Positions 39,114-47,301 of a stretch of 64,000 nucleotides of DNA are shown piece after piece. Both the position numbers and the translations under genes were made by a program. This stretch comes from JBCFBK01 sp038562555 (GTDB taxonomy: Bacteria > Bacteroidota > Bacteroidia > Bacteroidales > Prolixibacteraceae), in contig JBCFBK010000001.1 of NCBI GenBank assembly GCA_038562555.1, positions 62,001 to 126,000 on the forward strand. The letters are read 5' to 3'. Each line of letters starts with the position of its first letter. Within the stretch, counting starts at the first letter, position 1. The notes under the pieces were generated by a model that did not search any database, was not told the DNA's origin, and saw only the letters and a program-made list of their open reading frames with translations.

Positions 39114-39219
39114 TCAGCTTTTATGCCTAATGTATATTAAACTGATAATCAAAAATATAAAATTTCATCATGTGTCACAGTGTAAAGTACTGTGACAGTT
39201 ATTGTAAAAATATTGAACA
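39114..39219 (-). promoter_or_regulatory. Enhancer pair plus sigma-54-like promoter for L
   Basis: Proximal TGTCACAGTACTTTACA (minus) at 39181-39197 and distal TGTTCAATATTTTTACA at 39203-39219, starts 22 bp apart. Promoter GGCATAAAAGCTGA at 39114-39127, GG 54 bp from the proximal site. Predicted start near 39103, giving a 135-nt leader that includes the decayed tail. Confidence 0.7.
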
Positions 39220-39302
39220 GTTACATCGCCTGGCTTAAAGAATACGAGCATAACCTTTCCCGGGGAGTTATATGTTTCCGGCTGCCCTGCCACATATGTT
39301 GA

Positions 39303-39929
39303 TCATTTATTCCATTGTTCCTGTTCCTCGATGATCCGAAAGGTCAGGTTGATGCGCGGAGTATGGATTTTCTTTGATTTGGGCAGGCTATGCAGCCAGT
39401 TCAGCTGCGTTTGGCCTTTCATGACCAGCAAACTTCCATGGTCGAGTACCTGCTCAACCTTTTCTTTGGTTCGCTTATGCTTAAAACAGAATCTGCGCGC
39501 GGCACCAAAACTTAGCGAAGCGATGGCTCCCTCACGCTTCAGGTACTTTTCGCCGTCGCTGTGCCAGGAAACGCCTTCTTCACCAGAATGATAAAGATTC
39601 AGCAAACAGGAATTAAATTTTTCTCCCAACTTATCCTCAACAAGGGCTTTCAATTCCAGCAATTCCTTTGTCCAGATCAAAGCCCGGCGGGTGGTATTGG
39701 AGTAGGTGTATGTGTATTCGCGATCGGCATACCAGGCCACTTTTCGCTGCGTAACGATATGTTTCCCAAGGATGATGACCTCGTCGCTTTTCCACGCGAT
39801 TGCCGACATCAGCCTTTCAAAATAATAATCGGCCTGCGGCTTCGGCAGCACGATACCGAAGTAATTAACCAAGCCATCGCGCGGCAAAAGATTGGCCTTT
39901 TCATCGATCAACGAGCTGAATAAATCCAT
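39303..39929 (-). CDS. Alpha-ketoglutarate-dependent dioxygenase AlkB-like
   Basis: 208 residues, the usual size for short AlkB-like proteins. The Fe(II)-binding facial triad is visible: HxD in SWHSDGEKY (about 127-131), the distal His in NWLHSLP, and the 2-oxoglutarate-binding Arg in PRINLTFR near the C-terminus. Known members repair alkylated DNA or RNA bases by oxidative demethylation in the cytosol. It stands between the permease array and the sigma-factor pair and has no obvious operon partner. Confidence 0.9.
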   Translation of the reverse strand: MDLFSSLIDEKANLLPRDGLVNYFGIVLPKPQADYYFERLMSAIAWKSDEVIILGKHIVTQRKVAWYADREYTYTYSNTTRRALIWTKELLELKALVEDKLGEKFNSCLLNLYHSGEEGVSWHSDGEKYLKREGAIASLSFGAARRFCFKHKRTKEKVEQVLDHGSLLVMKGQTQLNWLHSLPKSKKIHTPRINLTFRIIEEQEQWNK

Positions 39930-40054
39930 TGCTGACTTCCTTTTTCATGATCTATAACCATTTTCGGTCAGCTCTTGTTTTACGGGAGGAAGCCTGATTT
40001 CAGCAAAGATTTTATATTCCCGCACGGAATTAGGTTCGGCACAACTCAACGTAA

Positions 40055-40414
40055 TCACCCAGAACCCGTCTTTTTCATGATTTTCCTGAATTTATAGTCC
40101 AGTCCGAGCAAAACCAAAATCAGAAAAGCAATATAAAAGCAGTACGTGTATAACGAGTTGTATTCGAAGCGGATCCGGATGCCGGAAAAGAGATCGCGAA
40201 TATCGAATGAAAAGAAATAAACAAACACAAAAACTGCTCCGGCAATCATCGCAAGAGAAACAACGCCCACCAGCAGCAGGCTCAGCAAATAATCCCGCCG
40301 GCTTTTCTTTTCCGCTTCCAAAAGGATCCGGCTCATCAGCCTTTCTTCAAAGCCGCCCGACAGCTCATCCGATCGCCGGTTCAGGGTTTCTATCAGTGCC
40401 TTATCTTTATTCAT
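40055..40414 (-). CDS. Small two-helix membrane protein, possible sigma-factor partner
   Basis: 119 residues from the ATG at 40412-40414; another ATG three codons upstream is possible. A charged N-terminal half (NKDKALIETLNRRSDELSGGFEERLM) is followed by two hydrophobic helices (about 45-70 and 88-108) and a basic tail. The start overlaps the end of the ECF sigma gene by eight bases, typical of a sigma/anti-sigma pair. There is no zinc-binding HxxxCxxC motif, so the anti-sigma role is inferred from position only. Confidence 0.6.
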   Translation of the reverse strand: MNKDKALIETLNRRSDELSGGFEERLMSRILLEAEKKSRRDYLLSLLLVGVVSLAMIAGAVFVFVYFFSFDIRDLFSGIRIRFEYNSLYTYCFYIAFLILVLLGLDYKFRKIMKKTGSG

Positions 40415-40964
40415 GCTTGTCATTATTGATCAAAAATACAATCTTTTTCCGAGCCCGGAATAATTTTATCTTCACATTCTCGGGTGTCAGAGCCGTAATG
40501 GCGGCAACCTCGTTGACCGACTTGTCCTGTGTATAATAAAGCGAAATCAGTGCCTTATCTTCCGGACTTAGTCGTTCTACAGCGGCCTCCATGCGTCTCA
40601 TCAGTTCCTCATCGCTTTCCCGGTCCAATAGTTCGTCGACTGTTTCATCGGGAATATTATTCAGTATCTTATCCTCAAAATCGGGATATCGCAGCTTCCT
40701 TTTACGAGTGAATGAAATGGCTGTATTGTATGCAATACGGTACAGCCAGGTTGACAAGCTGGAACCACCCCGAAACGAATTCAGCTTGGTAAAGGCTTTG
40801 ACAAATACATCCTGTGTCAACTCCTCAGCATCTTCGCTCACTGGAATAATTTGCCGGATCAGCGAATGAACCGGACGCTGATAGCGGTTTATCAGGACAG
40901 GGAAAGCCCTTGGCTCCCCGTCCAGAACACGTCTAATCAGGTCTGTTTCATTCAGGTGTTCCAT
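40407..40964 (-). CDS. ECF-type RNA polymerase sigma factor
   Basis: 185 residues. Region 2: FPVLINRYQRPVHSLIRQII, then SEDAEELTQDVFVKAFTKL and the promoter-melting STWLYRIAYNTAISFTRKRK. Region 4: LSPEDKALISLYYTQDKSVNEVAAITALTPENVKIKLFRARKK. A normal-length sigma-70 family group 4 factor, probably co-transcribed with the membrane protein overlapping its 3' end. The target promoters cannot be derived from the window. The 174 bp upstream, shared with the divergent gene at 41139, contain no clear autoregulated motif. Confidence 0.9.
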   Translation of the reverse strand: MEHLNETDLIRRVLDGEPRAFPVLINRYQRPVHSLIRQIIPVSEDAEELTQDVFVKAFTKLNSFRGGSSLSTWLYRIAYNTAISFTRKRKLRYPDFEDKILNNIPDETVDELLDRESDEELMRRMEAAVERLSPEDKALISLYYTQDKSVNEVAAITALTPENVKIKLFRARKKIVFLINNDKHE

Positions 40965-41138
40965 TATACTGGCTTTGACGCAGTCTGTTTATATTGGTTA
41001 CAGCGTCCGCATAACCGTAATCAATTCAAGTTTATAACCGCTCCATTTCATTAGTCGTTTTTCCCGGATGTAACCAATTTCAACACCCGGCGTCCAACAT
41101 CACAAAAGATCAAATTTAGAGATTTAAAAATTACAATT

Positions 41139-41552
41139 ATGATGGATTTTATTTCAATTCCGCTGATTGTCGGAATGATCACACTGGGTATTTATAAATT
41201 GTTCGAGCTGTTTGTTTGCCGCAAGGAACGACTTACCATGATCGAAAAGATCGGATCAACCTTCGATGCCTCCATGATCCAAAACAAATTCAGCTTTCCT
41301 GAAAAAAAGCTGCCGGTATTTGGTACCTTAAAAATCGCCTGTCTGCTGCTTGGCGTCGGTCTGGGACTTCTGATCGGATTCACGCTCACGGAATCGTTAG
41401 GCATGAACCAGATGGCGAGAATGAATGACAATTGGCACATGCGAGACACCATTGGCGTTGTTTATGGCGCATCGGTCCTTCTTTTTGGTGGCATCGGATT
41501 GTTGGTGGCCTTCATCCTGGAAATGAACTACACTAAAAAGCTGAAAGGCTAA
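41139..41552 (+). CDS. Small membrane protein, DUF6249-like
   Basis: 137 residues with an N-terminal helix (about 4-22), a cytoplasmic stretch with CRKERLTMIEKIG, and two further helices (about 66-86 and 108-130). The order helix, RxERxxxIEKG-like motif, two helices is that of DUF6249 proteins, which in Bacteroidota usually lie next to ECF sigma genes. Here it is divergent from the sigma gene, 174 bp away, and may be part of its regulon. Function unknown. Confidence 0.7.
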   Translation: MMDFISIPLIVGMITLGIYKLFELFVCRKERLTMIEKIGSTFDASMIQNKFSFPEKKLPVFGTLKIACLLLGVGLGLLIGFTLTESLGMNQMARMNDNWHMRDTIGVVYGASVLLFGGIGLLVAFILEMNYTKKLKG

Positions 41553-41602
41553 CCTGTTTCCGCGCCGCGTATCAAAGCCCTGCGCGTATGAGCCAAACCG
41601 GC

Positions 41603-41650
41603 TTATCGTGTAAAGCCTCTGCCGGATTTCTGGTGGCGGCTTTCCGGCTT
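41603..41650 (-). pseudogene. Orphan permease tail fragment
   Basis: About 45 bp on the minus strand read SRKATTRNPAEALHD, a degenerate copy of the common permease C-terminus. It sits immediately beside a decayed DUF4469 fragment. In the functional locus at 44.3-44.8 kb an intact permease tail and DUF4469 are likewise neighbours, so both scars may come from one duplicated block. Confidence 0.65.
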
Positions 41651-41657
41651 TAATTTT

Positions 41658-41800
41658 TTATCCTTCCACCCGCAAATCGTGACTGAGTTCGCCTGTCCTG
41701 AGCTGTTGGGTATTCAGCTTACTCCTGACAATCAGCTGGTACACTCCCGGCGAAAGGCAGGCAGCAACCATCAGTCCAATTTGGAAAAAGCTCAGCAATC
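41658..41800 (-). pseudogene. Decayed copy of the DUF4469-like C-terminus
   Basis: Minus-strand translation ends LSPGVYQLIVRSKLNTQQLR, then TGELSHDLRVEG and a TAA at 41658-41660. This nearly matches the end of the protein at 44311-44661 (LSPGAYQLIIKSRLNTQQIR). Similarity fades upstream of about 41790 and there is no start codon in context. Confidence 0.8.
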
Positions 41801-41832
41801 CCCGAGTGCTGAGCTTCCAGGCAGCTTCAAAA

Positions 41833-43470
41833 CTAATCGGCGGTTACTTCAAAATCCTGATCGGAGACAGCCACTTCCCCATTCGAAACCACTGTTATCT
41901 TTTTGGTGCCGGCATTCATTTGGGGTATTTCAATAATGATCCTTTCGCTTGTTTTGCTGATGATCCTGGCAGTAGCTGTTCCCACTTTGACAACAACATC
42001 GGAATAATAATTGGAACTGAATCCGTTTCCATTCAGGGTTACAATGGTGCCCGGCGCTCCCATTTCCGGAGTGAAACCGGAAATATTCACGCCCTTGTTG
42101 TAGAATTTTTGCGTGGCCGTGATTTTGATCCCCCCGCTTATTACTGCAATTTCATTATCGCCTTTTACCAAACCATAAGGAACATTTACCGTGATTTCCG
42201 ACGAATTCGAACTATACACATCGACGGTTTTTAAAGATCCGAAGACTACTTTCGCGTAAGTGGCAAAATTTTTACCATGGATGGTCAATTGTGTTTCCGG
42301 TCCTCCGGAGGCGGGTTCAAATCCGGTAAACTCCGGCGGTAAAATTTCGAACATGGTAGCAGAAACAACATCATGCAAGTTGTTTTTTATCCGGATGGCA
42401 TAACTCCCCGGCGCCAAACTGGGAACGGTTACCCGAACAGAGTTGGTGCTGTAATTATTAATGGTGACCTGTTGATCTCCAAAATATACCTGATTATACC
42501 CCTGCCACTCAACAAAATTGTTCCCGTTAATCGTAAGCTCGTTCCCCGGAACTCCCTTCTCAACACTTAGAGACGTGATTTCGGGCGGCGGGATCCGGAA
42601 TGTGCCCGGAAGGGTGAATTTTGAGCCTTTATACATGATATAAATCGGAAAAGCGTCTGTTTCTATATCGGGCGGAATGTAAGCGGTAAGGTAATTCGAA
42701 TTGATATTGTTTGGAGTAACCGCTTTCTGCCCCAGGAATATAAGATAATCGCTTGAATAGCCACTGTTAATATTCTTTCCGTACAAATAGATGAGCGACC
42801 CTACTTTTCCCGATTCGGGCGAAAAGTAACTAAATTCGGGTGAAACGGTAAATGATTCCGACATCGTCATGTATCGCTCGCCAATCTGGACTTTTATTGA
42901 AACCCTGGAACCGTAATACGACAGCGAAATCTTATCCGGAACCTCAACCGTTAATTGGGTGGGTGTTGCCTCCAGAACTTTCGCCTGCGTTTCGTTGAAA
43001 AATACTTTATTCTCTTCGGCTACCGCCGAAAATGCGCTTCCTGTAATGACAATCCTGTCGCCGGGTTTACCCATAACAGGCAACACAGAACTGACTGCCA
43101 AACGCGGGATGTTAATCATTATCATATTCCCGTATACCGTTCCCTTTGTATTTGTGATATAGGCGCCAATATATACTTTGTCGCTATATGGCACGTTAAC
43201 AGGTATCCTGGCCGAAAACTCGCGGGTGTCGGGTTTGGTTCCAAGAGATACCTTTGTGGCGTTAAAAAAATTTTCGTTATAACTATGGGCAAATCCATAA
43301 TCCAACACTTCGAAACTTCCGAATTCGCCGACAGAGGCCCTGGCATTGATTGCCCCAACCGATTCGACAGTGGCTTCAAGTGTCTCTATACTGGGGTTAA
43401 CTTCTTCATCTTCTTCACAGGAAACAAAGAATACCGGAACCAGCAGAAAATACAAAAACAGCTTCTTCAT
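41833..43470 (-). CDS. IPT/TIG-repeat surface lipoprotein
   Basis: 545 residues. Signal peptide with lipobox FVSC at about residue 18, followed by an acidic EEDEEVNPS. The body holds about four to five IPT/TIG immunoglobulin-like domains, each with the pattern P-x2-G-x-PG-x-x-(I/L)-x-(I/L)-x-G-x-(N/G)-F (for example MGKPGDRIVITGSAF, SVEKGVPGNELTINGNNF, MGAPGTIVTLNGNGF). Such lipoproteins are usually on the cell surface and often bind glycans. It begins 5 bp after the barrel protein gene at 43476-44201, so the two form an operon. Confidence 0.85.
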   Translation of the reverse strand: MKKLFLYFLLVPVFFVSCEEDEEVNPSIETLEATVESVGAINARASVGEFGSFEVLDYGFAHSYNENFFNATKVSLGTKPDTREFSARIPVNVPYSDKVYIGAYITNTKGTVYGNMIMINIPRLAVSSVLPVMGKPGDRIVITGSAFSAVAEENKVFFNETQAKVLEATPTQLTVEVPDKISLSYYGSRVSIKVQIGERYMTMSESFTVSPEFSYFSPESGKVGSLIYLYGKNINSGYSSDYLIFLGQKAVTPNNINSNYLTAYIPPDIETDAFPIYIMYKGSKFTLPGTFRIPPPEITSLSVEKGVPGNELTINGNNFVEWQGYNQVYFGDQQVTINNYSTNSVRVTVPSLAPGSYAIRIKNNLHDVVSATMFEILPPEFTGFEPASGGPETQLTIHGKNFATYAKVVFGSLKTVDVYSSNSSEITVNVPYGLVKGDNEIAVISGGIKITATQKFYNKGVNISGFTPEMGAPGTIVTLNGNGFSSNYYSDVVVKVGTATARIISKTSERIIIEIPQMNAGTKKITVVSNGEVAVSDQDFEVTAD

Positions 43471-43475
43471 ATGCT

Positions 43476-44201
43476 TTAAAATATAAATCCTAACCTGATC
43501 CCATTTATTAAATTGGCGCCAAATTTAACCTCCTTAATATCAGTTTCACCCAGAGGATTGCCATCGTCGGGCATCGGCTTGTAGGTCACTTCGACATCCT
43601 TATACTTTTTTGTTGAATAGCCCCAGGCCATCTCATAACCGAAATAGAAGTTCTTCGCTATGTAAAAATCAAAACCTGCCAGCAGGTTTAGTCCGCCCTG
43701 ATGATAACCCCTCTCGATGTATCCCTGCTGAGATCCGTACCAGGCGCCCTTGATTTCTCTTTCCTCCATATCCCCGGATGTATTTTTCCCCCGGTTCTCC
43801 TGAGACGAAGACTTATTGCCGTAGAAAACCTCGGCACCAATGTAAGGAGAAAGCCGCTGTGTACCGGCAAAATGCTTTTCTATACCAAAATTGACACCGA
43901 TTGTTGATGACTTTTGAGTTTGCTCTGACTTATAGGGCGACGGGCCGTATACATTTTCGGCATCATTTGTATTTTTAACGAAATCGGTATTGAACGCCAG
44001 ACGAAGCGCATACTGATCGGAAATAAAGGTCCTGATCTTGATCTGGTTGAGGAGGTTATTAAATGAAACTTCCCCCTCGAACGGGTTCACATTCAACTCG
44101 GTGGTATACTTTCCTTTGACCGCCTTTAGTGTGTCCTGCGAAAAGGCGAACTGAACCGCCGCCAGAAGGAACAAACTGGCTAATACCGTTTTTTTCATCA
44201 C
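43476..44201 (-). CDS. Outer-membrane beta-barrel protein
   Basis: 241 residues with a signal peptide (FLLAAVQFAFSQ-D). The mature part shows alternating hydrophobic strands ending in aromatic residues (YALRLAFNTDF, IGVNFGIEKHF, NFYFGYEMAWGYS) and a terminal strand NGIRLGFIF, typical of an 8-10-strand barrel ending in Phe. It is the first gene of a two-gene operon with the IPT/TIG lipoprotein. No specific ligand or channel function can be assigned. Confidence 0.8.
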   Translation of the reverse strand: MMKKTVLASLFLLAAVQFAFSQDTLKAVKGKYTTELNVNPFEGEVSFNNLLNQIKIRTFISDQYALRLAFNTDFVKNTNDAENVYGPSPYKSEQTQKSSTIGVNFGIEKHFAGTQRLSPYIGAEVFYGNKSSSQENRGKNTSGDMEEREIKGAWYGSQQGYIERGYHQGGLNLLAGFDFYIAKNFYFGYEMAWGYSTKKYKDVEVTYKPMPDDGNPLGETDIKEVKFGANLINGIRLGFIF

Positions 44202-44310
44202 GTCGCGTTAGGTTATGTATGATTTTTGGTTTTTTTAAACTACTGATGAACAATTGCAAATATATTGAAAATCCTTTCCGGCAAGAAACTTAGCAATAAA
44301 AAAGTTTTCT

Positions 44311-44661
44311 TCATCCTCCAACCCGCAAATCATGGCTGAGTTCGCCTGTCCTGATCTGTTGGGTGTTCAGCCTGCTTTTGATAATCAGTTGGTATGCTCC
44401 CGGTGAAAGATCCGTGGGAACCATCAATACAATTTGGGAAAAGACATTGCGCAAAACGCCGCCGATGCGAAGAAGCTGCCGGTTTTCGCTCTGGAGAAAA
44501 ACACCCTGCTCCGGATCGTCGGCATCAAACTTCAACCGGGTTCCTTTGATCACAACGGGCCCGCCTGGCGTCAGTACAGCATTGACCTCTCCGGTGGTCA
44601 TGTCCGTAAACAATTCTATCAGCTTCCATAACAGATTTCCCCTTTTTTGCATCTTAAACAT
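44311..44661 (-). CDS. DUF4469-like domain protein, probably 5'-truncated
   Basis: 116 residues. The sequence GEVNAVLTPGGPVVIKGTRL followed by KFDADDPEQGVFL and LSPGAYQLIIKSR fits DUF4469, an immunoglobulin-like domain. In Bacteroidota it usually forms the C-terminal half of proteins with an N-terminal HU-like DNA-binding domain. That first half is missing here, so this is probably a fragment; translation may start at either Met 1 or Met 4. It lies 56 bp after permease M. A decayed second copy is at 41658-41800. Whether the fragment is expressed is unknown. Confidence 0.6.
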   Translation of the reverse strand: MFKMQKRGNLLWKLIELFTDMTTGEVNAVLTPGGPVVIKGTRLKFDADDPEQGVFLQSENRQLLRIGGVLRNVFSQIVLMVPTDLSPGAYQLIIKSRLNTQQIRTGELSHDLRVGG

Positions 44662-44717
44662 CAGGTGTTTTCGTTGATGAAGGCTTTCCGATAGCCGGAT
44701 CAGTCCGGTTCATGCGA

Positions 44718-47063
44718 CTATTCGTACCGCAAAGCCTCCACCGGATTTCTGGTGGCCGCGCGCCAACTTTGCCAGCTTACTGCAAGCAGGGCAATAAGCA
44801 GGGCAACAAGGCCGCTGAGCAGGAAATACCCCACATGCAAATGGATCCGTTCCATGTAATGACTCAGCCACCGCTGCATTACCAGGTAGCCTGCCGCCGA
44901 CGCGATCAGGCAGGAGATGACGACCAGAATAATTGTCTGGCGCAACAGCGATGTCATGACCCCGGCAACCGAACTCCCTGCAACTTTGCGGATGCCGATC
45001 TCTTTTGTACGACGGCTCACATTCATAACAGACAGGGCCATTAATCCGATGAAACTGATCACGATTGCCAAAAAGGTCCCGGCAGAAACCATTTTTACCA
45101 TCCGTTGTTCATTGTCGAATTTAGACAGGAAGGTATTGGTCAAGAGAAAATGACGAAATATGAAGTCCGGATCGTACTTATTTAAAACAGATGCCACCTG
45201 TCTCTGCCGCTCAGGATTAAAATCTCCATAGATGCGCATATAGAGCACCTGCGCCCTGTCGCCGGCACCGGACAGCACCATGGGAGCAATGAGTTCTCCC
45301 GGACGGGCCTCATAGCAAAAGTCTTTAACCAGGCCGATCACTTCCAACTGTTCTCCATGCATTTCCAGCAACGAACCCACCGGACGACCCAGTCCTAAAA
45401 GCTTCGCTGCAGCCTCATTCAGAACTACTGCTTGCCGGTCACCTTCACGCCTGAAAAGACGGCCGTCGATCAGTTGAAGCTTCATTGTTTCACAAAAACC
45501 GGCCTGGACGCGGTATTCATTCACCGCCAAATAATTTCCCGGATCTCCAAATTTCCTGATCCCCTGTCCGCTGCTTCCACCTCCCATATGATGCCACGAA
45601 AATCCAATGTTTTCGATAAAAGGCAACTGGGATAAATCATGCTGAATGCTTTCAAATTTTTCCTGGGCCTTCGGATTTAAGCCATCAATACCTACTACCC
45701 GCTGCGGCGAAAATCCCAATGGCAAATTTTCCAGATAGTTTACCTGTGAATGAATGATGACCATCGAACTGATCAGGAATATCGTTACCGAAAACTGGAC
45801 CAAAACGGTTGCCCTGGAAAAACTTTGTTTGCGGTTTACCTGATCACTTTTCCCTTTTAGTCCGCTCACCAGATTGATCCGTGAAAGGTAAAAACTGGGA
45901 TAGGCACCCGAAACCAGGATCAGAAAAGCCAGAAAACCAACGATCAGGAGAAGTCCCGAAGGGTTGTAGAGATCCGAAACGTTAACCGGACTTTGCATTA
46001 ATCCGGAAAAATAGGGCTGTGCTATCCGGACAAGCAAAAGCGCCAGCAGAAAAGCCACCAATCCGATCAGTCCTGTTTCCGTGTAGAACAGACGAGCCAT
46101 CTCGCGGCGGCCCGCCCCCAGAGATTTCCGGGAGGCTATTTCGGCAATGCGTTTCTCCCCGTGCAGCAAATAAAGATTGATGTAATTGACCAGCGCAATT
46201 AACAGAATAAAGATGGCAATTCCCGCTACACTTAGGATTTGAGTGAAATTTGCTTTGGAAGAAAGATCAAAGTCAACGATCGAATGAAGATGCAGGCTTC
46301 TGAGCAGTTCCGTCCCTGACTCCGTTTGCAGATCATAATCTTCGCCCCAGGGCTTCATCATTTCATCATTCAAGGCAGCGATTTGCTTACCGGCGTCTCC
46401 GACATCCGCCTTTTCCCGGATCAGGAAATAAGTAAAAAATTCAAGTCCGCCGAATTTTTCCGGATTCACGGTTTCCATGGATGCCAGCAAATCAAACTTA
46501 AAATGAGTGGTTTCCGGAAGGTCCTCCATAACTCCGCTTACAATAAACTCCCTTTCCGACAAGCTAACAACCTCTCCCACACAGTCAGTCCGGTTAAAAA
46601 TCTTTTGGGCCGCAGAACTGGTCAGCACCAGCTTATTTTTTCCGGTTAGGGCAGCGCCCTCGTTTTTTTCAAGCAAGTTAATTCCAAAGACCTTAAAAAA
46701 TTCGGGATCGGCATACATCAGATTCAAGGAAGGAAACAGATTCTCACCACTTTTAACATTTACCTCCCATCCGCGATAGATCTGGGTAGCCGCTTCCACT
46801 TCGGGTATCTTTGACGGGATTTCCGTGTAGGCTTCCCTGGTGCAAATTCCGTAAACCTGGGTTTGGTTTTGTTCGGTCATTTTCATATACAGCCTCAACA
46901 CCCGGTCTTTGGTCTCAAAATGCTGATCAAAGCTGAGTTCATGCCGCAGATAAACCATCAGCAGCAAAACGGCCGCCAGACCGAGGGCCAGACCGGGTAA
47001 ACCCACAAAAATCAGAAGCGGATTTTTCCGTAACATCCTGAAGGTGAAGCGAAGGTTTTTCAT
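44718..47063 (-). CDS. FtsX/MacB-type ABC permease M, part of the pump operon
   Basis: 781 residues, complete. First coupling motif RIAEIASRKSLGAGR, second RTKEIGIRKVAGSSV. It is diverged from the A-K array along its length, including the last helix region (WLSHYMERIHLHVGYFLLSG). Only the final 23 residues (LLAVSWQSWRAATRNPVEA, then LRYE) equal the homogenised tail, so the conversion tract is very short (44718-44789). It is the permease nearest to ABC2, the adaptor and the TolC-type channel, all on the same strand, and is the best candidate for the pump's cognate subunit. Confidence 0.9.
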   Translation of the reverse strand: MKNLRFTFRMLRKNPLLIFVGLPGLALGLAAVLLLMVYLRHELSFDQHFETKDRVLRLYMKMTEQNQTQVYGICTREAYTEIPSKIPEVEAATQIYRGWEVNVKSGENLFPSLNLMYADPEFFKVFGINLLEKNEGAALTGKNKLVLTSSAAQKIFNRTDCVGEVVSLSEREFIVSGVMEDLPETTHFKFDLLASMETVNPEKFGGLEFFTYFLIREKADVGDAGKQIAALNDEMMKPWGEDYDLQTESGTELLRSLHLHSIVDFDLSSKANFTQILSVAGIAIFILLIALVNYINLYLLHGEKRIAEIASRKSLGAGRREMARLFYTETGLIGLVAFLLALLLVRIAQPYFSGLMQSPVNVSDLYNPSGLLLIVGFLAFLILVSGAYPSFYLSRINLVSGLKGKSDQVNRKQSFSRATVLVQFSVTIFLISSMVIIHSQVNYLENLPLGFSPQRVVGIDGLNPKAQEKFESIQHDLSQLPFIENIGFSWHHMGGGSSGQGIRKFGDPGNYLAVNEYRVQAGFCETMKLQLIDGRLFRREGDRQAVVLNEAAAKLLGLGRPVGSLLEMHGEQLEVIGLVKDFCYEARPGELIAPMVLSGAGDRAQVLYMRIYGDFNPERQRQVASVLNKYDPDFIFRHFLLTNTFLSKFDNEQRMVKMVSAGTFLAIVISFIGLMALSVMNVSRRTKEIGIRKVAGSSVAGVMTSLLRQTIILVVISCLIASAAGYLVMQRWLSHYMERIHLHVGYFLLSGLVALLIALLAVSWQSWRAATRNPVEALRYE

Positions 47064-47301
47064 ACGTTTAATTTTTCAATTTTACCAACTGCAACCTGCG
47101 TATTATCGTCACCTCTTCGGGACGCATTTTCGACGGTATGGAACTCGCCAATTAAACATTCCCTTGGGCGTAAACAACGGCATTCATGGCTCGTTTCATA
47201 CTGCGGATTGTTTTTTATGGTAACACGGAACTCCATATTGCTGAAAACCGGTATCATATCCTCCGGCGTCGTGGAGCAACCGGTTCATTTCACTTGTTTT
47301 A

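Noticed and set aside
41575..41595. Plus-strand stretch resembling ...EALRYE
   Set aside because: About 16 of 20 bases agree with a gap; opposite orientation to all other tails, so probably chance.
47209..47225. Single TGT-N11-ACA match before permease M
   Set aside because: No second copy 20-23 bp away and no GG-N10-TG element at 54-56 bp; one match per few kilobases is expected by chance.
47060..47257. 65-codon minus-strand frame overlapping the permease M start by four bases (ATGA)
   Set aside because: Low-complexity hydrophilic sequence with no known motif or signal, inside a spacer; overlap alone is weak evidence for a gene.
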